A stretch of 64,000 nt of DNA. It comes from Filosporella fistucella. Its lineage: Eukaryota; Ascomycota; Leotiomycetes; Helotiales. Where the stretch lies: NCBI GenBank assembly GCA_030077755.1, contig JAQJZZ010000018.1, positions 496,001 through 560,000 on the forward strand. Direction: 5' to 3'. Made by a program: the position numbers and the translations under genes. Shown here in pieces: positions 1-12,300 of the stretch. A model generated the notes under the pieces. It saw nothing but the letters and a program-made list of their open reading frames with translations, did no database searches and was not told the origin of the DNA. How positions within the stretch are numbered: position 1 is the stretch's first letter; the number at the start of each line of letters is the position of its first letter.

Positions 1-474
1 GGGTTTCATCTACAGCCTTCATTCTTGAAAGGTGGTGAGCAGCTACGAAATGATGCTATAGTTCAATTCACAGACGAGCAGGCTGGAATGCCGCTGCAGA
101 GTATGACATATCCAATTAAACGTCGGGGATTAGCTAGTGCTAAAGCTGAAGTCCCGACTCAAAACACTAACAACAATGCTCCATCAACTTCGGCATACAC
201 ACCTCGTCCTCGTGAACGACAAGTTCCTACCCCAACTTATCCTCATCAACCAGCTCCTCGTGGTAAACCACCTCGTTCACCACCTATCATGCAGAGAAAT
301 TCTGAGCCGCCAGAGCCAGCGCCTCTACATCTTACACCCGCACAGGTACATGCCAAGTATTTGAAGGATATCACGTCCGGGCCTGAGCATCACGAGAAGG
401 AGAAACCGAAGGAAGAGAGGCCTGATTCGAGAGGTGTTATGCCTAAGAAACCTATCAGGAGATTTGATATTTAA
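1..474 (+). CDS. 3' end of an unrecognised proline-rich protein gene (5' truncated by window)
   Basis: The frame is open from base 1 (first codons GFHLQPSF) to a TAA ending at 474, so only the last ~157 residues are in view; the start lies upstream. The visible part begins with a more ordered stretch (about 45 residues, LQSMTYPIKRRGL) and passes into a disordered tail rich in Pro, Thr, Asn, Glu and Lys, ending KKPIRRFDI. No domain is recognised. The TTG at 25 is not a credible start. The coding call rests on the uninterrupted frame and the composition typical of fungal protein tails; function unknown. Confidence 0.6.
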   Translation, partial: GFHLQPSFLKGGEQLRNDAIVQFTDEQAGMPLQSMTYPIKRRGLASAKAEVPTQNTNNNAPSTSAYTPRPRERQVPTPTYPHQPAPRGKPPRSPPIMQRNSEPPEPAPLHLTPAQVHAKYLKDITSGPEHHEKEKPKEERPDSRGVMPKKPIRRFDI

Positions 475-838
475 GATGTGAGCTGCAATGGGTTCAAAAA
501 CCTGACGACTCTGCTGCTGGAAAGGGAGTTCCATTCCAGCTCCCAAAGACGCTCTCCTAATGTAACAGCGAGTAAATCGGCAGCGCTTCTTGTCTAGTCT
601 CCTACTCGGTTCCGAGCCCGACTCGACCGGCGTTATCCACGTTGCCTTGTCAAGAACTGTTATCGGATCTTTAGAAATCCGGGTAGCTTTGGTTTACCGC
701 TAAGATGTTGTAGTTATGTACATTGAGGTTCAATACCACTTTCATTTTCCATATCCTTGCGACTCTAGCTTTGCCCACCATTAGATACAATACTGACCCC
801 TTTATGACAAGGCCACATTTCAGTCTCTCCTTTCCGAA
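475..838. other. intergenic, no gene seen
   Basis: Probable 3' UTR of the upstream gene followed by spacer. No frame or RNA signature is supported. Confidence 0.5.
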
Positions 839-1237
839 ATGTTCTACTCTAGAATAGTCCTTTCAAAATGTCCTGCGACACACCCTAGATGGAAAAGAAA
901 GGATCCTGCACTGGTTCATCGTTTCAACGCTAAACGTTGGGGGAAAGCATTTTGCTTCACATCTCAATCATCCCCCGATCGAGACTGGGAACGCTTCTCT
1001 AAATTATATAGTCCGGAACGTAAGCTATGTTCGAGGTGTCAACAAGAGACAATATTCGATGCTGCGCAGCGGCAGTTGACAGCTACGGAAATCATTGGCA
1101 GAATAAGCGGGAGTGAGGCGCTTATGCGCCTCGACGAGAATCATGCTCTTCCGAAAGACAGCCTCGCTGAAATTTTGTGTGATGCTCCTGGTTTCATTAC
1201 TCCTAAACTATCAGCTGGTAGATTCGTGGAAGCTTAA
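839..1237 (+). CDS. small hypothetical protein (132 aa)
   Basis: A single-exon ATG-to-TAA frame of 132 codons, 51 bases upstream of the HET gene on the same strand. The sequence is basic at the start (KRKDPALVHRF) and carries one CSRC pair near residue 64, with a charged helical-looking C-terminal half. No family is recognised. The spacing to the next start is too short for a conventional separate promoter, so it might be a 5' leader ORF or a degenerate gene rather than an expressed one. Weak call. Confidence 0.3.
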   Translation: MFYSRIVLSKCPATHPRWKRKDPALVHRFNAKRWGKAFCFTSQSSPDRDWERFSKLYSPERKLCSRCQQETIFDAAQRQLTATEIIGRISGSEALMRLDENHALPKDSLAEILCDAPGFITPKLSAGRFVEA

Positions 1238-1288
1238 GTACAGTATGAATGCTTGAGACTCACGAGACACTAGTTTCTATACCCCATC

Positions 1289-2424
1289 ATGCGCCTCCTC
1301 GAAGTCAAAGGCAACGGCGAATTCAGCCTGACCAACGATCTTGGTGACGACGTTCCACCCTATGCGATACTCTCCCATACCTGGGGAAAAGACGATGAAG
1401 AGCTTACAATTCAGGATATGATACAAGGTGCGGGAAAGCACAAGGCAGGCTACAAAAAGATCCTGTTCTGCGAACAGCGGGCTGAAATAGATGGCCTTCG
1501 ATATATCTGGATTGACACATGCTGTATCGACAAAACGAATAATACTGAACTCGCGGAGGCTATTAACTCCATGTTTCGGTGGTACCGTGAAGCGACCAGA
1601 TGCTATGTATACCTTTCAGATGTGTCGAGGCTGTCCCCTAGTGGATATGGCATACCGGCCGTGGCTCTGTGGGCAGCTTTTAGGAACAGCAGATGGTTTA
1701 CTCGAGGCTGGACCCTTCAGGAGCTTATTGCTCCAAAAAGTGTTGAGTTTTTCTGCAAAGACGGTAAATATTTAGGTAACAAGAGCACACTCACCGATGA
1801 GATCCACTTGAGGACAGGGATCCCGATCAGTGCCCTTCAAGGACATCCTCTATCTCAGTTCTCGGTTTCTGAGCGCATTTCCTGGGCAGACGACCGGGAG
1901 ACTAAGCGCAAAGAAGATAAAGCATATTCTCTTATGGGTATTTTCGATATCCATATGACGCTTCTCTACGGCGAGGGGAGAGACAAGGCATTCTCACGAC
2001 TCCGTAGGAAGATCGATAAGCAGTCAAGGGATTTGCACTCAGAGGAGCTCCAGCGCGCACGCCAAGCTCCTACACCGTTCCCTGAACCGTAATCAGCCCT
2101 CTTCCCTTGCACTTCGTAACATTCTCCGGTGCTAATTAATGATCCAGGCTACAAGCATCTCGTAAGAGGAAAAACCGTCCGGACGACGATCTTGAAGTCA
2201 GGTTCGCAGCACTCAAGAAAAGCTACGCCCAGATCTCCGAAGAAAGGGCACGGCTAAAGCTACAACTTGAAATGGTGTCCGCCGAGAATGCGCGGCTCAA
2301 AGCCCAACCCGCGGATAGATATAATGGAACCTCGACTCTTAGCCTCATGGTGCCTTTTCCTCCTATCTCTACCCTTGCGGTACGCAAACATGTAATGTAC
2401 ACAGAAAATGGCATTGTTAGGTAA
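1289..2424 (+). CDS. HET-domain (heterokaryon incompatibility) protein with basic coiled-coil tail
   Basis: Two exons are inferred: 1289-2088 and 2148-2424, joined in phase 2 across a 59-base intron (GTAATC...CCAG, with a GCTAATTAA branch site), giving 358 residues. Residues 1-150 carry the HET domain (PF06985 type): YAILSHTWG at 25-33, YIWIDTCCID at 72-81, a SMFRWYREA helix at 94-102, and WFTRGWTLQELIAP at 136-149. This is the N-terminal layout of HET-E-like incompatibility proteins, which trigger cell death after non-self fusion. The second exon adds a basic SRKRKNRPDDD stretch, a candidate nuclear signal, and a Leu/Glu/Lys-rich helix likely to be a short coiled coil. No NACHT, WD40 or ankyrin part follows. 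If the intron is not spliced the protein stops at 2092. The HET call is firm; the 3' exon is inferred from phase and composition. Confidence 0.8.
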
Positions 2425-3463
2425 TGAGTGCATGGAGCGATTGGATCGGGCAAACAAGAATTCATGAATTGATAGCTAGAAAATACCCAATGAGAAATGA
2501 TTATATACTCTTTTTCCAGAGGATAAGGTACCTGCCAGAATCAGCGATATAAACCACAAGTTGCACTCGCAATCATGAAGCTCATTTTGCGGGACAACTT
2601 CCAAATCCTTCACCTTTCTCAACATGAATTTAAGCTCGTTGTCAAGAGAGATTAATCGGAGATGGCGTTGGCATTGAAGTGGTCAAGAAAATAGGCTTGG
2701 GACACCAGACATGATGGATATCACACAGGGTTATAATCTCACAACGCAAGATGCGTTATCTATACCAAAAGGTAAAATTACGCCACCCACCCCTCTCTTG
2801 AACAGCCTCATATATATGCATCCCAGCCCAACAGGAAAGCGTGGAAAGAAACAGGAATAAAACTTCCTCAGGGCTCTTTCGATCCAGTTTTCCCAGCTCA
2901 CGCCGATCCTATCAGGCTGGTGCTGTCATCTTTCTACTGACCCTTTAAGCTTTCCATATGGCGTGTTCACTTTGCGAGTTCAACCAAAGCTTCAAAGGTG
3001 CCCGCATCATTGGCAGTTATATTTCAATATTCTAATTGCAATCTTTGAACAGCTGAAAGTTTCATACTATGGTACTTTAACCTTCCTATTAGGAAACTTT
3101 TCGCTCGCTAGAGTAAGGCTCTGAATGTCGCTGCAATGGTGGAGGTAGTGCACCGCAAGCCACCCCAACACCTACCCCTCATTGCCAACGATATCTGCGA
3201 GTTCTGCTCTCAGTGAAGTGTCGATAAGAGACTTGTTCCAAACTTGGATCTTCTTGATATCATAGGCTTCACACCAGTAAGCGCTACAGATAAGAGAACT
3301 CTATCTGGTTGGTGGTCGAGCCATGTTAAGATACTGTGGGGTATGTCTCAAATTGGGTCATTTGTGGACGGTGCTTTTGCCAGGCTCCCTTTTCCTATAA
3401 ACATATAAAGTGTGATTTCCTGATATAGAAATAGATATGCTAGTAGCAGTACCATAATTCATC
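2425..3463. other. intergenic, no gene seen
   Basis: About 1 kb without a frame that looks coding on either strand; mildly AT-rich. Presumably the 3' UTR of the HET gene and the promoter of the DUF1399 gene. Confidence 0.5.
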
Positions 3464-6134
3464 ATGTCTGCGAATTATATTCTTCGACTACCGGGTGAGT
3501 ATACTGGCGCAGCTGCTCAAGGATTTGTTACCGTAATCCCAACAGAAACTCATGTTGCAAATCCCGGATAATCTAGACAACTCTTGGTTCTGGTAGGCTC
3601 ATATCAAAATATTGGACTTGTTCCAAAAGCTTTGGATCATATCGAGAGGGCAAATTTAACTAAGATATGGCTTTCAGAAGCGGAGAAACACGATGAGTCC
3701 CTGGATGTCTTTCTAACATTTTCAGAGACTCGCTATGTGCGTTACTTGGATCCTGTCTCGAATATAAGAGTTCATGAGATATTGCCATTGCCGCCTTGGT
3801 AACTCCTTTGTCAGTTTTTCCCTCAATTGGTGTTTCGGGGGATGTATTACCTTCTTGACTGAATCAAGACTATCTGACAGGAAACTAGGGAAGTTTCAAT
3901 GATTCTTCACACTCACATGCTCTCTCCTCTTCGGTTTCAAGCAGATCTTGGGAAACATCGCTGGAACTTTGCCTATAATACCTACCGCTTCCCGTTACAC
4001 TCACTTGCCGATCTTATAGCGAACAATATCTGGAGTGATCCAGAGTCCGAGATATTATGGCATGAATCGTGTCCCTCGATACCATACCAAATGTGGAGTA
4101 CCTTCCCACATGATGGCGGCTTCATGCTTTCACCCCATACTATGGACGGGACATTTCAATGCCCATTCTGTGGTCGAGATCCTTTCGTCAAATGGGCAGA
4201 CTGGACAACTTACCGCTTGAGCGCAAGATCGAGCGTGAATCAATTGAGCTTCAACTGCTGCAAGCAGCACAACTCGCGCGCCACCTACCAGTGGAATCTA
4301 TATCCTTCCCGCTGGAACCCAGGAAGTTCCGAAGTTGACATCAGGAAGAATGTTGCTATTCTCAACTTTAGAAAAGATTTGAGGTCGTCCAGGAATCTTT
4401 CTATGAACCAAAAGCTCGTATTGAGAGGTATTCACCAGTGGAAACAGGTCGATGATTCGACTCGCAGAGGGATCCATATTATTGAGGCGTGGATCTGTTG
4501 CTACGAACCTCTCTTTCAAGATATCGGACCAACCTACGGCTATCATAAGTCCAATCCCCTAGATTTCTCGCCACTTATCTGGAAACTTAATTATATCTGG
4601 TCAGATTTCTGGGAGAGCTATGACTGTACTGTATGGCCAGACTTTAGTCTCGACTTGATCCAAGCAGTGAAACGTCAAAGGCTTTTCACTATCAAAATAT
4701 GCACAAACCCTCCACACGATATGACATACTTTTACACAGCATACCTCAAGTTTATGCATCTGATGAAAACTTCGAGAACGAATCTTGTCCCTGCACCAGA
4801 GATTGACCTGTTCTGGCATACGCATCAACTATTAGGTATGGTTTATCACAACTTCTCTCTTGGCGAAATCGGTATAGTTATGAACCACGACGATTCACTG
4901 GAGTTACAAAACTTACGGAATGGAAGACGACAAACAGCTGCTGACTGGTTCGAAGCTTTTGGTGAGACTTATCCAGCTGTTCTGGAACCTTCAATACCAG
5001 AAATCCTTGCACATATTGATGATACACGTTGGAATACACTCATTGACAATTCAAACGAGGCCTTCGATCGGTTGCGAGCAGACAGAATTAGTGAACATGA
5101 AGTCTCAATTGACTGGACTTTGAGAAAAATGCCCTCTTCCATACACGAGTGTTGGGCACTTCTAGATGAGTTGGAAGCTTTAAATCAAATTCTTGTTGTG
5201 AAGAATCCTGCTACAGAAACCACTATGAGCTTTTCAAAATCACACCGCGGCCTTGCGTGGCTGCGAAATGGTTCTAAGAACTGGATGGGTGATCAGAGTT
5301 CTATTCTCGGACCTCAGCACCCAGCCCGTATCCAGAAGGAAATCTGCCATGTCCACTTCAAAATGTCACGGATACGTACAACCTTGCTTCAGCACTTTGA
5401 AGTCTTCATGAAAGGGGCTCAGAAACATAGAAGAAAAGATCGTTGTGTTTGAGAAAGAACGGGTCAAAAGTTTACACGCTTTGGCAACAAACGACAATTT
5501 TTAAGCCCATAATCCCGGCATGGTGGAAACAATAGATGACAACGACTCTGATCGCACCTTGTCTAGATATCAAAGCCTTGGGCCTCCGGCATTAGGAAGC
5601 AGTGTCCGGGCTCCACCGGCTCACCGAGTTCAAAATCGCAAATATGACTCCTATACAGGAAATATCTCTCACTCACCATCGAGACCCGTGGGGATCGTCG
5701 GATCTATCGAACTTTGAGAGAAAGAAAAAGCGGATGCAAAGAAACCTGGTAAAGAATCAGGATACAAATTAGCAACCCTCGGCGCAACTTCCCCACGTTT
5801 GAGACAAGGAGACAGTGGCGCCTCTTCGCAAGCAAAATCCAAGAAACCCAAGAAATCAGTCAAAGCAATAATGGAAGCTTCAGTCCAAACCAGCAAATAT
5901 GCGGGCTTATATCCAATCTCAAAGTACGACTCACAAACGAATGATTGGTGGGAGCCGCCTCCTGCAAGGCCTACAGCTCCATCTCAACCTGTCTACAGTT
6001 ACTCTACTCCGACATACAGTAGCAAACAGTCTGATAGAACCGGAGCAGCGGACTCAGGATACTCAGCTGGTGATTCAGGCTACGCAGGAGGGGACTCGGG
6101 AGGTGATGGTGGAGGCGGTTGCGGTGGTGGTTAG
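3464..6134 (+). CDS. DUF1399 / glycine-rich domain protein, reading frame possibly broken
   Basis: The core is secure: a frame at 3572-3798 joins 3889-5452 through a 90-base intron (3799-3888, CTAG acceptor), which recreates PPWEVSMILHTHML. This matches the DUF1399 (GRDP-like, PF07173) signature, repeated later as DLFWHTHQL near base 4803. A C-terminal part at about 5506-6134 ends in a Gly-rich tail (GGDGGGGCGGG), typical of the family. Three places are irregular: an ATG at 3464 is in frame with the core but meets TAA at 3569; the core stops at 5450 and needs an intron such as 5445-5505; the tail is interrupted by TGA at 5715. An intron 3499-3576 (GTATAC donor, CTAG acceptor, phase 2) would remove the first stop. 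I found no convincing intron for the third, so this may be a decaying gene. Molecular role of the family in fungi is not established. Confidence 0.6.
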
Positions 6135-7394
6135 AGTATCGATCAAGTCGTCATAAGAGATTCCTGCACGGAAGTCAATTTTGGCTTGACAATCTTTCCT
6201 TTGGGGTTTGTTTTGTATGGGGATGTCACTAAGAATTGAGATGCGAATGGATGTTCTTTCTTAATAATTTCGTCAGCTTTTTTATACCTATCCTGTAAGT
6301 TTCTCTAGATCTAAAATTCAGCAGATAGTATGTTCTTACTTATAAGTTATCTACATGTCATCTTTTGTATGTCTTTGGGAAAAGGGACATGGGAGTGCGG
6401 TATGTATGAATAAGGTAAGCATTTCCTACTGTATTAGCTATCTCACGCGTTGATAGGATGATGAGGATAAGCTTTTGCTGCTTGCAGATTTCAACGGCTT
6501 GAATACGTGGAAAGCATTGAATTGCAGGTGGTTCAAGGTGTAGGGATAGAAGGGCAGAAGGGAGGAAGGATATTATATCTGAAAGATTTACCGAGGGAGA
6601 GCTAGTCACAAGTAGCCCAAAACCATGTTCATGTTCAAGTGCATGTTTATTCAACACCTTCGGCAAGAAGCCTACCGACTAGCCAGACACGACCTAATAA
6701 CCATACATACAATATCCCCTTCTCTTGAAGTCTGCTCTTCCTTCCTCCCCACACCCGATATCTTCCCCCACTAACATCACTCCCTATTTATTCATGGGCT
6801 CACAGACTATAGCAAGCTCGCCAGCCGAGGTTCCAAATCCTTCATCATCCTCAATATCTCTCAGCTCAACAATACCACATCCCTTCTCACCATCACATCT
6901 CACATTCACCCTCAAAAGAGAACACAAAACAATGAATGCTAAGCCAAGCCGCAGAATCTATCAAAACCATCAAGAATAATCCGACAAAAGAACAGAACTA
7001 CCGCTCTCGGATATCAGCAAGAGTAGAGTAGCTCATAATCAGACAGTTCCACCTCTGTTACCAGAGTTTCAGGCTTGCACCACCCAAGCTAACAAAAAAA
7101 AAGACATCAGACAAAAGGGAAGAGTTGCAGCAAAGGTATCGAGATGATGTAATCGGACCCGGTGTCGACTGGAATGGTTTCAGAACGCCCTTCGATATGC
7201 AGATTTGGTTTTCGTTTTCTTTCGTTTCAGTGATTGATGATTGATGGTGTTGATATGTAGAAAGGGATCGCTCTCATGCTTCGTGCAATGTCTCGCTGAT
7301 GATCATTCGTTGTTTGGACATTATGTAATTAGGAAAGTCGTCTTTCGTGTGCAGTGATTTGGCCTCAAGCCAAATCTATTACTCTCCCAAAAAT
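6135..7394. other. intergenic, converging 3' ends
   Basis: Lies between the DUF1399 gene and the 3' end of samB. Contains A- and T-runs and short low-complexity ORFs only; no supported gene. Confidence 0.5.
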
Positions 7395-9317
7395 TTATTG
7401 TGTTGCTGCAACACACCAATGTCTGTGAAATACCCAAGCACTCTTTTGGCACTCCTTGCTGCAGTATTTGGTCCTCCTACATCTCCTGCACTTTGCGAAT
7501 TGTCTTGTGAATTCCTCCCACTTTCCACACTGATAATATGCACATTGTCTGATTCCACCACGGCTATCATCCTTTCGGCAGAGGTTTCTCATTACCACAC
7601 CTGCCCAGTATTGCATATCCTGACTGTGATGACGAACAGTAAACTTTTCGACGAGTGGGAAAATGTTGAAATCGTCTGGAAGCAGATATTCCTCTTCTTC
7701 GGAGTCACAAGCGGATGTCGAGCCTGTGGGTGATGATGAGGATGGAGAGAATGGATTTGCTTCATCAACATCGAGGAGGTGTAGTTCTGACCCAATCTTT
7801 AGTTTCGGGACCAGATGGGACTTTTGGAAATATGATCGGAGATTGCAGTATTTTGAGACATAGGCGAGAAGTTGAAGTGACATGAGAACATCTTCGTCTC
7901 TAGGCATTGCTGCCAGGACTTGACCGCTTGTAGGAGTGGGTCGGTCCAGTAAATATCGAGGGATGGTGGCATTAGGCATGGTAGGAGGGGTGTTCGCAGC
8001 GGTCGGTTGAGCAGGTGAAAGTCCCATAGTTGGACCAGTTGGAGTCGTAGCGTCATTAATCATACTTCCATCAATAGCAGATCTGTGCGTAATGTTGAAA
8101 GTTCCGGCATCTTGTGCTTCAGATACAGTTGGAGTTGTCAGTCCTAGAGGGGTTTCAACTGCCGTGAGCATGCTGTCTCCTTCATCCATACTGATATCTT
8201 GAATATTGACAGTTGAGGTTTGAATCTCAGCTGTGCTAACACCAGAAATCTCTGGTTCTCCAGATTCATCAGATGCCATGCTATCAGCATTGGGATCTTC
8301 AGATTCTCCAACCATTGATGCTTGGTGCCGGATCGATGGTCTTCTGCGAGACCGGGCTGAAGGAGCAGACATAGATGTGGGTCTAACGGTCGGAGATCGC
8401 ATTTGATTAGGCGGAAGAGGAGTAGTTGGAGATTCGGGTTGAGATGTCAGACCACTGTGAAAGCCTGGTACCATAGATGGCAGACGATCTACATCACGAA
8501 CCGGCCTGATGTTAAATCCATCTGCTGTATCCATTGAAGGAACCGCAGTTGCAAGGGGTTGAATATTGTGTCGATTCTGAGGTAAGTAGTGTTGTCGGGC
8601 ATCTTGTCCTCGGTGGTGGTGATGATGGTGGTGATGTCTGTGAACGGAAAAGGTTGTTCGCTCAGGGGGAGATGTGAGGGCGAATTGTGGGCCAGTAGGA
8701 GTTGTATCCATAGCATCTGAACCGGCGGTCAGAGGAGCATTTGTGAATGTAGCTGGAATATCAATGGAAGGTGGAGGAGGCTGTCTTCGTGATGCTCTGA
8801 ATTCCGATTCGAATCTTGAAGGGCGATTTCCAAATGAAGCCCCTTTGTGTGTACTTCGATGCTCTCCTGATCGGGAATTGTGATGCAGACGCTGCTCTTG
8901 TGCTTTTTTGGCCTCCTCTGCCTTTTCTCGGCATCTATCGACAACTTTGATATAATTATCGAGTATCGTTGCGATGACTGGTACCATGTCTGCCTCAACA
9001 ACTCGTGTACGAACATTCTCCGAACCTCGGACCCCAATATTGACAACGCATTGGAAGGCCAAATTCCATTTCCACATATCCATCATATCCTTACTTCGGC
9101 CGGCCTTGAGAAGGCAGACCAATCTCTCGACTCCGCCATCGACTGTGAGGATATCTCGTATGCGTGCTGAGGAGGTGGTGAGGTATGCAAGGTGGTTGAG
9201 GGAATTGATAAGTGGGAGTGTTGAAGTGCAATCGAGTGCTCGACGATCATACAAGGCGGTAGTGATACCAACCGATGCCTTATTGACATTTGGGATGCTG
9301 AAATTGACTTCTCTCAT
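7395..9317 (-). CDS. samB: MYND-type zinc finger protein SamB / Mub1 homologue
   Basis: A single-exon 640-residue frame. I chose the ATG at 9317 (MREVNFSIPNVNKAS), which is the start I recall for Aspergillus samB; the frame extends six codons upstream only from a GTG. The N-terminal ~130 residues are the conserved armadillo-like region (LINSLNHLAYLTTSSARIRD), the middle is long and disordered with a run of eight His residues, and the C-terminus (about residues 585-637) is a MYND zinc finger with CAYYQC, CRRC, YCSKEC and HRHWC ligands. SamB affects polarity and septum position during conidiophore development in Aspergillus; the yeast homologue Mub1 works with Ubr2 and Rad6 to ubiquitinate Rpn4. 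Length and domain order are normal for the family. Confidence 0.93.
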   Translation of the reverse strand: MREVNFSIPNVNKASVGITTALYDRRALDCTSTLPLINSLNHLAYLTTSSARIRDILTVDGGVERLVCLLKAGRSKDMMDMWKWNLAFQCVVNIGVRGSENVRTRVVEADMVPVIATILDNYIKVVDRCREKAEEAKKAQEQRLHHNSRSGEHRSTHKGASFGNRPSRFESEFRASRRQPPPPSIDIPATFTNAPLTAGSDAMDTTPTGPQFALTSPPERTTFSVHRHHHHHHHHRGQDARQHYLPQNRHNIQPLATAVPSMDTADGFNIRPVRDVDRLPSMVPGFHSGLTSQPESPTTPLPPNQMRSPTVRPTSMSAPSARSRRRPSIRHQASMVGESEDPNADSMASDESGEPEISGVSTAEIQTSTVNIQDISMDEGDSMLTAVETPLGLTTPTVSEAQDAGTFNITHRSAIDGSMINDATTPTGPTMGLSPAQPTAANTPPTMPNATIPRYLLDRPTPTSGQVLAAMPRDEDVLMSLQLLAYVSKYCNLRSYFQKSHLVPKLKIGSELHLLDVDEANPFSPSSSSPTGSTSACDSEEEEYLLPDDFNIFPLVEKFTVRHHSQDMQYWAGVVMRNLCRKDDSRGGIRQCAYYQCGKWEEFTRQFAKCRRCRRTKYCSKECQKSAWVFHRHWCVAATQ

Positions 9318-12300
9318 GTTGAAGGTTGTCCGCACAAATGCGGTGAATGAAGGATTGAGTTGTCGTCAATGGATATTTCAACGGCTTACCAACGCTGATT
9401 AGAAATTGGATACAAGCAGATGCAGCTTGATCGGACGGTTTCGATATAGGTAGGAAGGCGACTATTTAAAAGGCGGATGACAGTGGTGGCGATGTTTTTT
9501 TTACTGTGAGATGGCTTCGGGATGAATGTGATTCGGATGTCGCGAGCCTGCTGGAGATGATCACGGTATTGACATCTACCTATGATGGAACGATTAAACA
9601 AACGGACGGGAGAATCAGATGAGATTCATAAGTTCGCAGACTCGATGGAATCGATTCGCAAGGAGTGACGATGGGGTTGTGGAGGTCGGGAGGAAGAGGT
9701 TGGAGATGTTCCTTCGAGGATGCAAATGCGGTGCGGAGCAGTGCTTGGAGTTTAAGCGTGTCGCAGGTGCTTGCCTCCTGGATCCAATCCTGGTGACAGT
9801 TCCGAGAAGTTGGCGGAATGCGACGTCTCGCAGATTCGAGATAGGAAGCGGTCACAAACAACACACCGTTTTGAGGATTACGGTGATGAGGATGTTGAGT
9901 TGGGGGAGGTTTGGCGGTGGGAATGTTGGTGTTGATGGAGAAAGAAAGTTCTCTCTTAGTACAGCAAAGCAAAGCGAAGCAAGCAGAGCATGGCTACGAC
10001 TACCACCACCACCCTTCAACCACCACCACCACTAAGACGGCCGACCAACCTCAAGCAAGAGAATGCACGAAAGCGGCAAGCCCGTGCACTTGATTGATGT
10101 GTCTGTATGCTCTGCACTGCACTCTGCACCTCTCACCTTACTTCTATTCTTGCAGTAGCACTCTACTCTACCTGCTCTACCTGCTCTACCTCCTCAACTC
10201 TGCCTACAAAGTCCCTCCGTACTCTACTCCGCTTTGAAATTACTATGCGCGGCCGAAATTGCGAGGGCAGCCGCGCTCCAAAGAGAATGCAGCAGTGGGT
10301 TTCGCAAATTGCTTAACTCAAAGCAGTATATGAGGACCCGATATCTACTTGATAATGCACAATTGATTATCCGCAGAAAAGGGGAAGGGGTTGAGCTGTT
10401 CAAGTTTACGTCTATTCTGTGTATTACAGCTCAACTTGTCCTCGAACTGTTACTCGTTCTGTGCCGCACAGCTGAATGAGTCGTGACTGTTTGGTTCGAG
10501 TCGAGTCGATGCAGGCAAGTGGATGTGGCTCATGTGGATTGAGGTGAGTGGAGTGGAGCAAACAGATCGGATTGGGGCGGCCAACGGGCTTTTGGGGTCT
10601 TGTCTTGTCTTGCTTGGGCTCGGTCTTGGGATTCTGGATGGTGGAATGGCCAGCTGGTTGGCTGAGGTTGGTACGAATCTGAGTACATATTACTCAGCAT
10701 CTGCCACTGATGGAAGAGGCAAAGACAAGAGACTGAGAATTCCAGGCGTCGTCGGAAATGGGACTACGTAGGTGTAGGTGGACCATGTATTGATGACGGA
10801 TTATTAAGTCGTGAGGCTGATGAGATGTGTGACAGCTGACGAACCATCCATATGTCATGAACGATATCCGAGTATTCAGTCTTCGTCAAATCCGGAGTAA
10901 GAATCCAATATCTCAACTCCAACTCCAGCATGCAAATGTTTCAGAGCCAAGACCTTCACAACAAAATCTAACGGTGGATCTACAAATCGACAAAGAAATT
11001 TTTATCGTCGATCAGATAGCCACCACATGCTTACCTTTCTAGTATTGTACCGTGCCCTTCTTACCTCCGACTTCCATTCTTCCAGAAATCTACTCCCTCC
11101 ATACCCCGTCCGAGGCTGCAAGCGAGCTATTTACTCACCTCAAATATATAGCAATTCCCCTCATTCCCATACCTACTCTCCTACCCAATTCCTCTCTGAC
11201 ATCTCACAAAAACCACTCTATACACATTATCAAAACACCAGCATTTCATACACTCTCAAACTGCCCTCTCATGCGTCAAAAAGACTCCATTAATGCATCA
11301 ATCTTCTTCCTTCCCGAGTCCCAGCCCTCGAAGCCAAGACACGTCTTAGCACCGCATCCCTGCTTCCATCGTCAAAGCTCGCTCACCGCTGTCACGGAAG
11401 GCCGCAATAAGCTATAAGATGGAAAGTATGATATAGATATACCTTTCATAATGCATGCTCGGTTACAAGATTAGAATTTTGTCTTATTTTGGTGTGGAAG
11501 GGGAAGGGTTCGAGAGGTTCCAGAAAGGAGGTAAAGGAGGTTGGATTTTTAGTGGAATGTTTGTTTGGTATGAGGAGTAAAGTCACACGGAGCATCCGAG
11601 CAACAGCTCACAAGGCAAGTGGCAAATCACCATCTCACCTATTAATAATCCACCACCTCACGCCCTCACACACCCACCAAACTCATACTCAGTGGCTGAA
11701 AAAAAAAGCCCAACCGCTCCAAACCCCGAATAATCGCCACACCCGCCCTCCCCCCAACCAATCCACTTCTAGATCTCAACTCTTTTCTACCTCAGCGTCA
11801 AATACAGCGCTTAGCGCTCTTTCTTGTCACCTTTCCCATTATACGCTGGTATTAAGTCAGGATGTGATTTCTTATTTGTCTATGACAAGGTTTGAGAAGG
11901 AGTAAGCGCTCGTTAGTTGACGCGGTGATATTTTTGTTTCTAGGGGTATGGGGCATGGTAGTTGGACTTTTTAAGGAGAGGAGATAGAGAACCCAATAGT
12001 AAAGATATGAACAAGTATAGTGCTAGATTTGGATTCACAGGAAGCAGCTTATATCCATAACTTAATTGAAAAACAACTACCAAATGCAAGTGTCTTTCTT
12101 GCATACACACCTATCTGTGCATAGGTGGATAGGCCAGAGGAATGCATATGCATGCAACTGCAAACTGCAGCGGTACGGGAAGCCAGCGAGCGGATTTTAT
12201 ATTTGCTTTTTCGGAGCGCCTTGATCACCTCAAATCCAGAATTTGTGATGGGATTATTCTACATTCAATGGCAGTATACATTGGCAATAATCCAAATCTC

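Noticed and set aside
9580..9972. 130-codon minus-strand ORF upstream of samB
   Set aside because: Overlapped by an equally long plus-strand ORF, no domain, and composition follows local low-complexity DNA.
10485..10520. GGTTCGAGTCG resembling a tRNA B box
   Set aside because: No A box, acceptor stem or cloverleaf could be built around it.
11027..11905. Series of plus-strand ORFs (11027-11293, 11052-11417, 11489-11905)
   Set aside because: Generated by pyrimidine-rich simple sequence; no conserved motif and no splice structure linking them.
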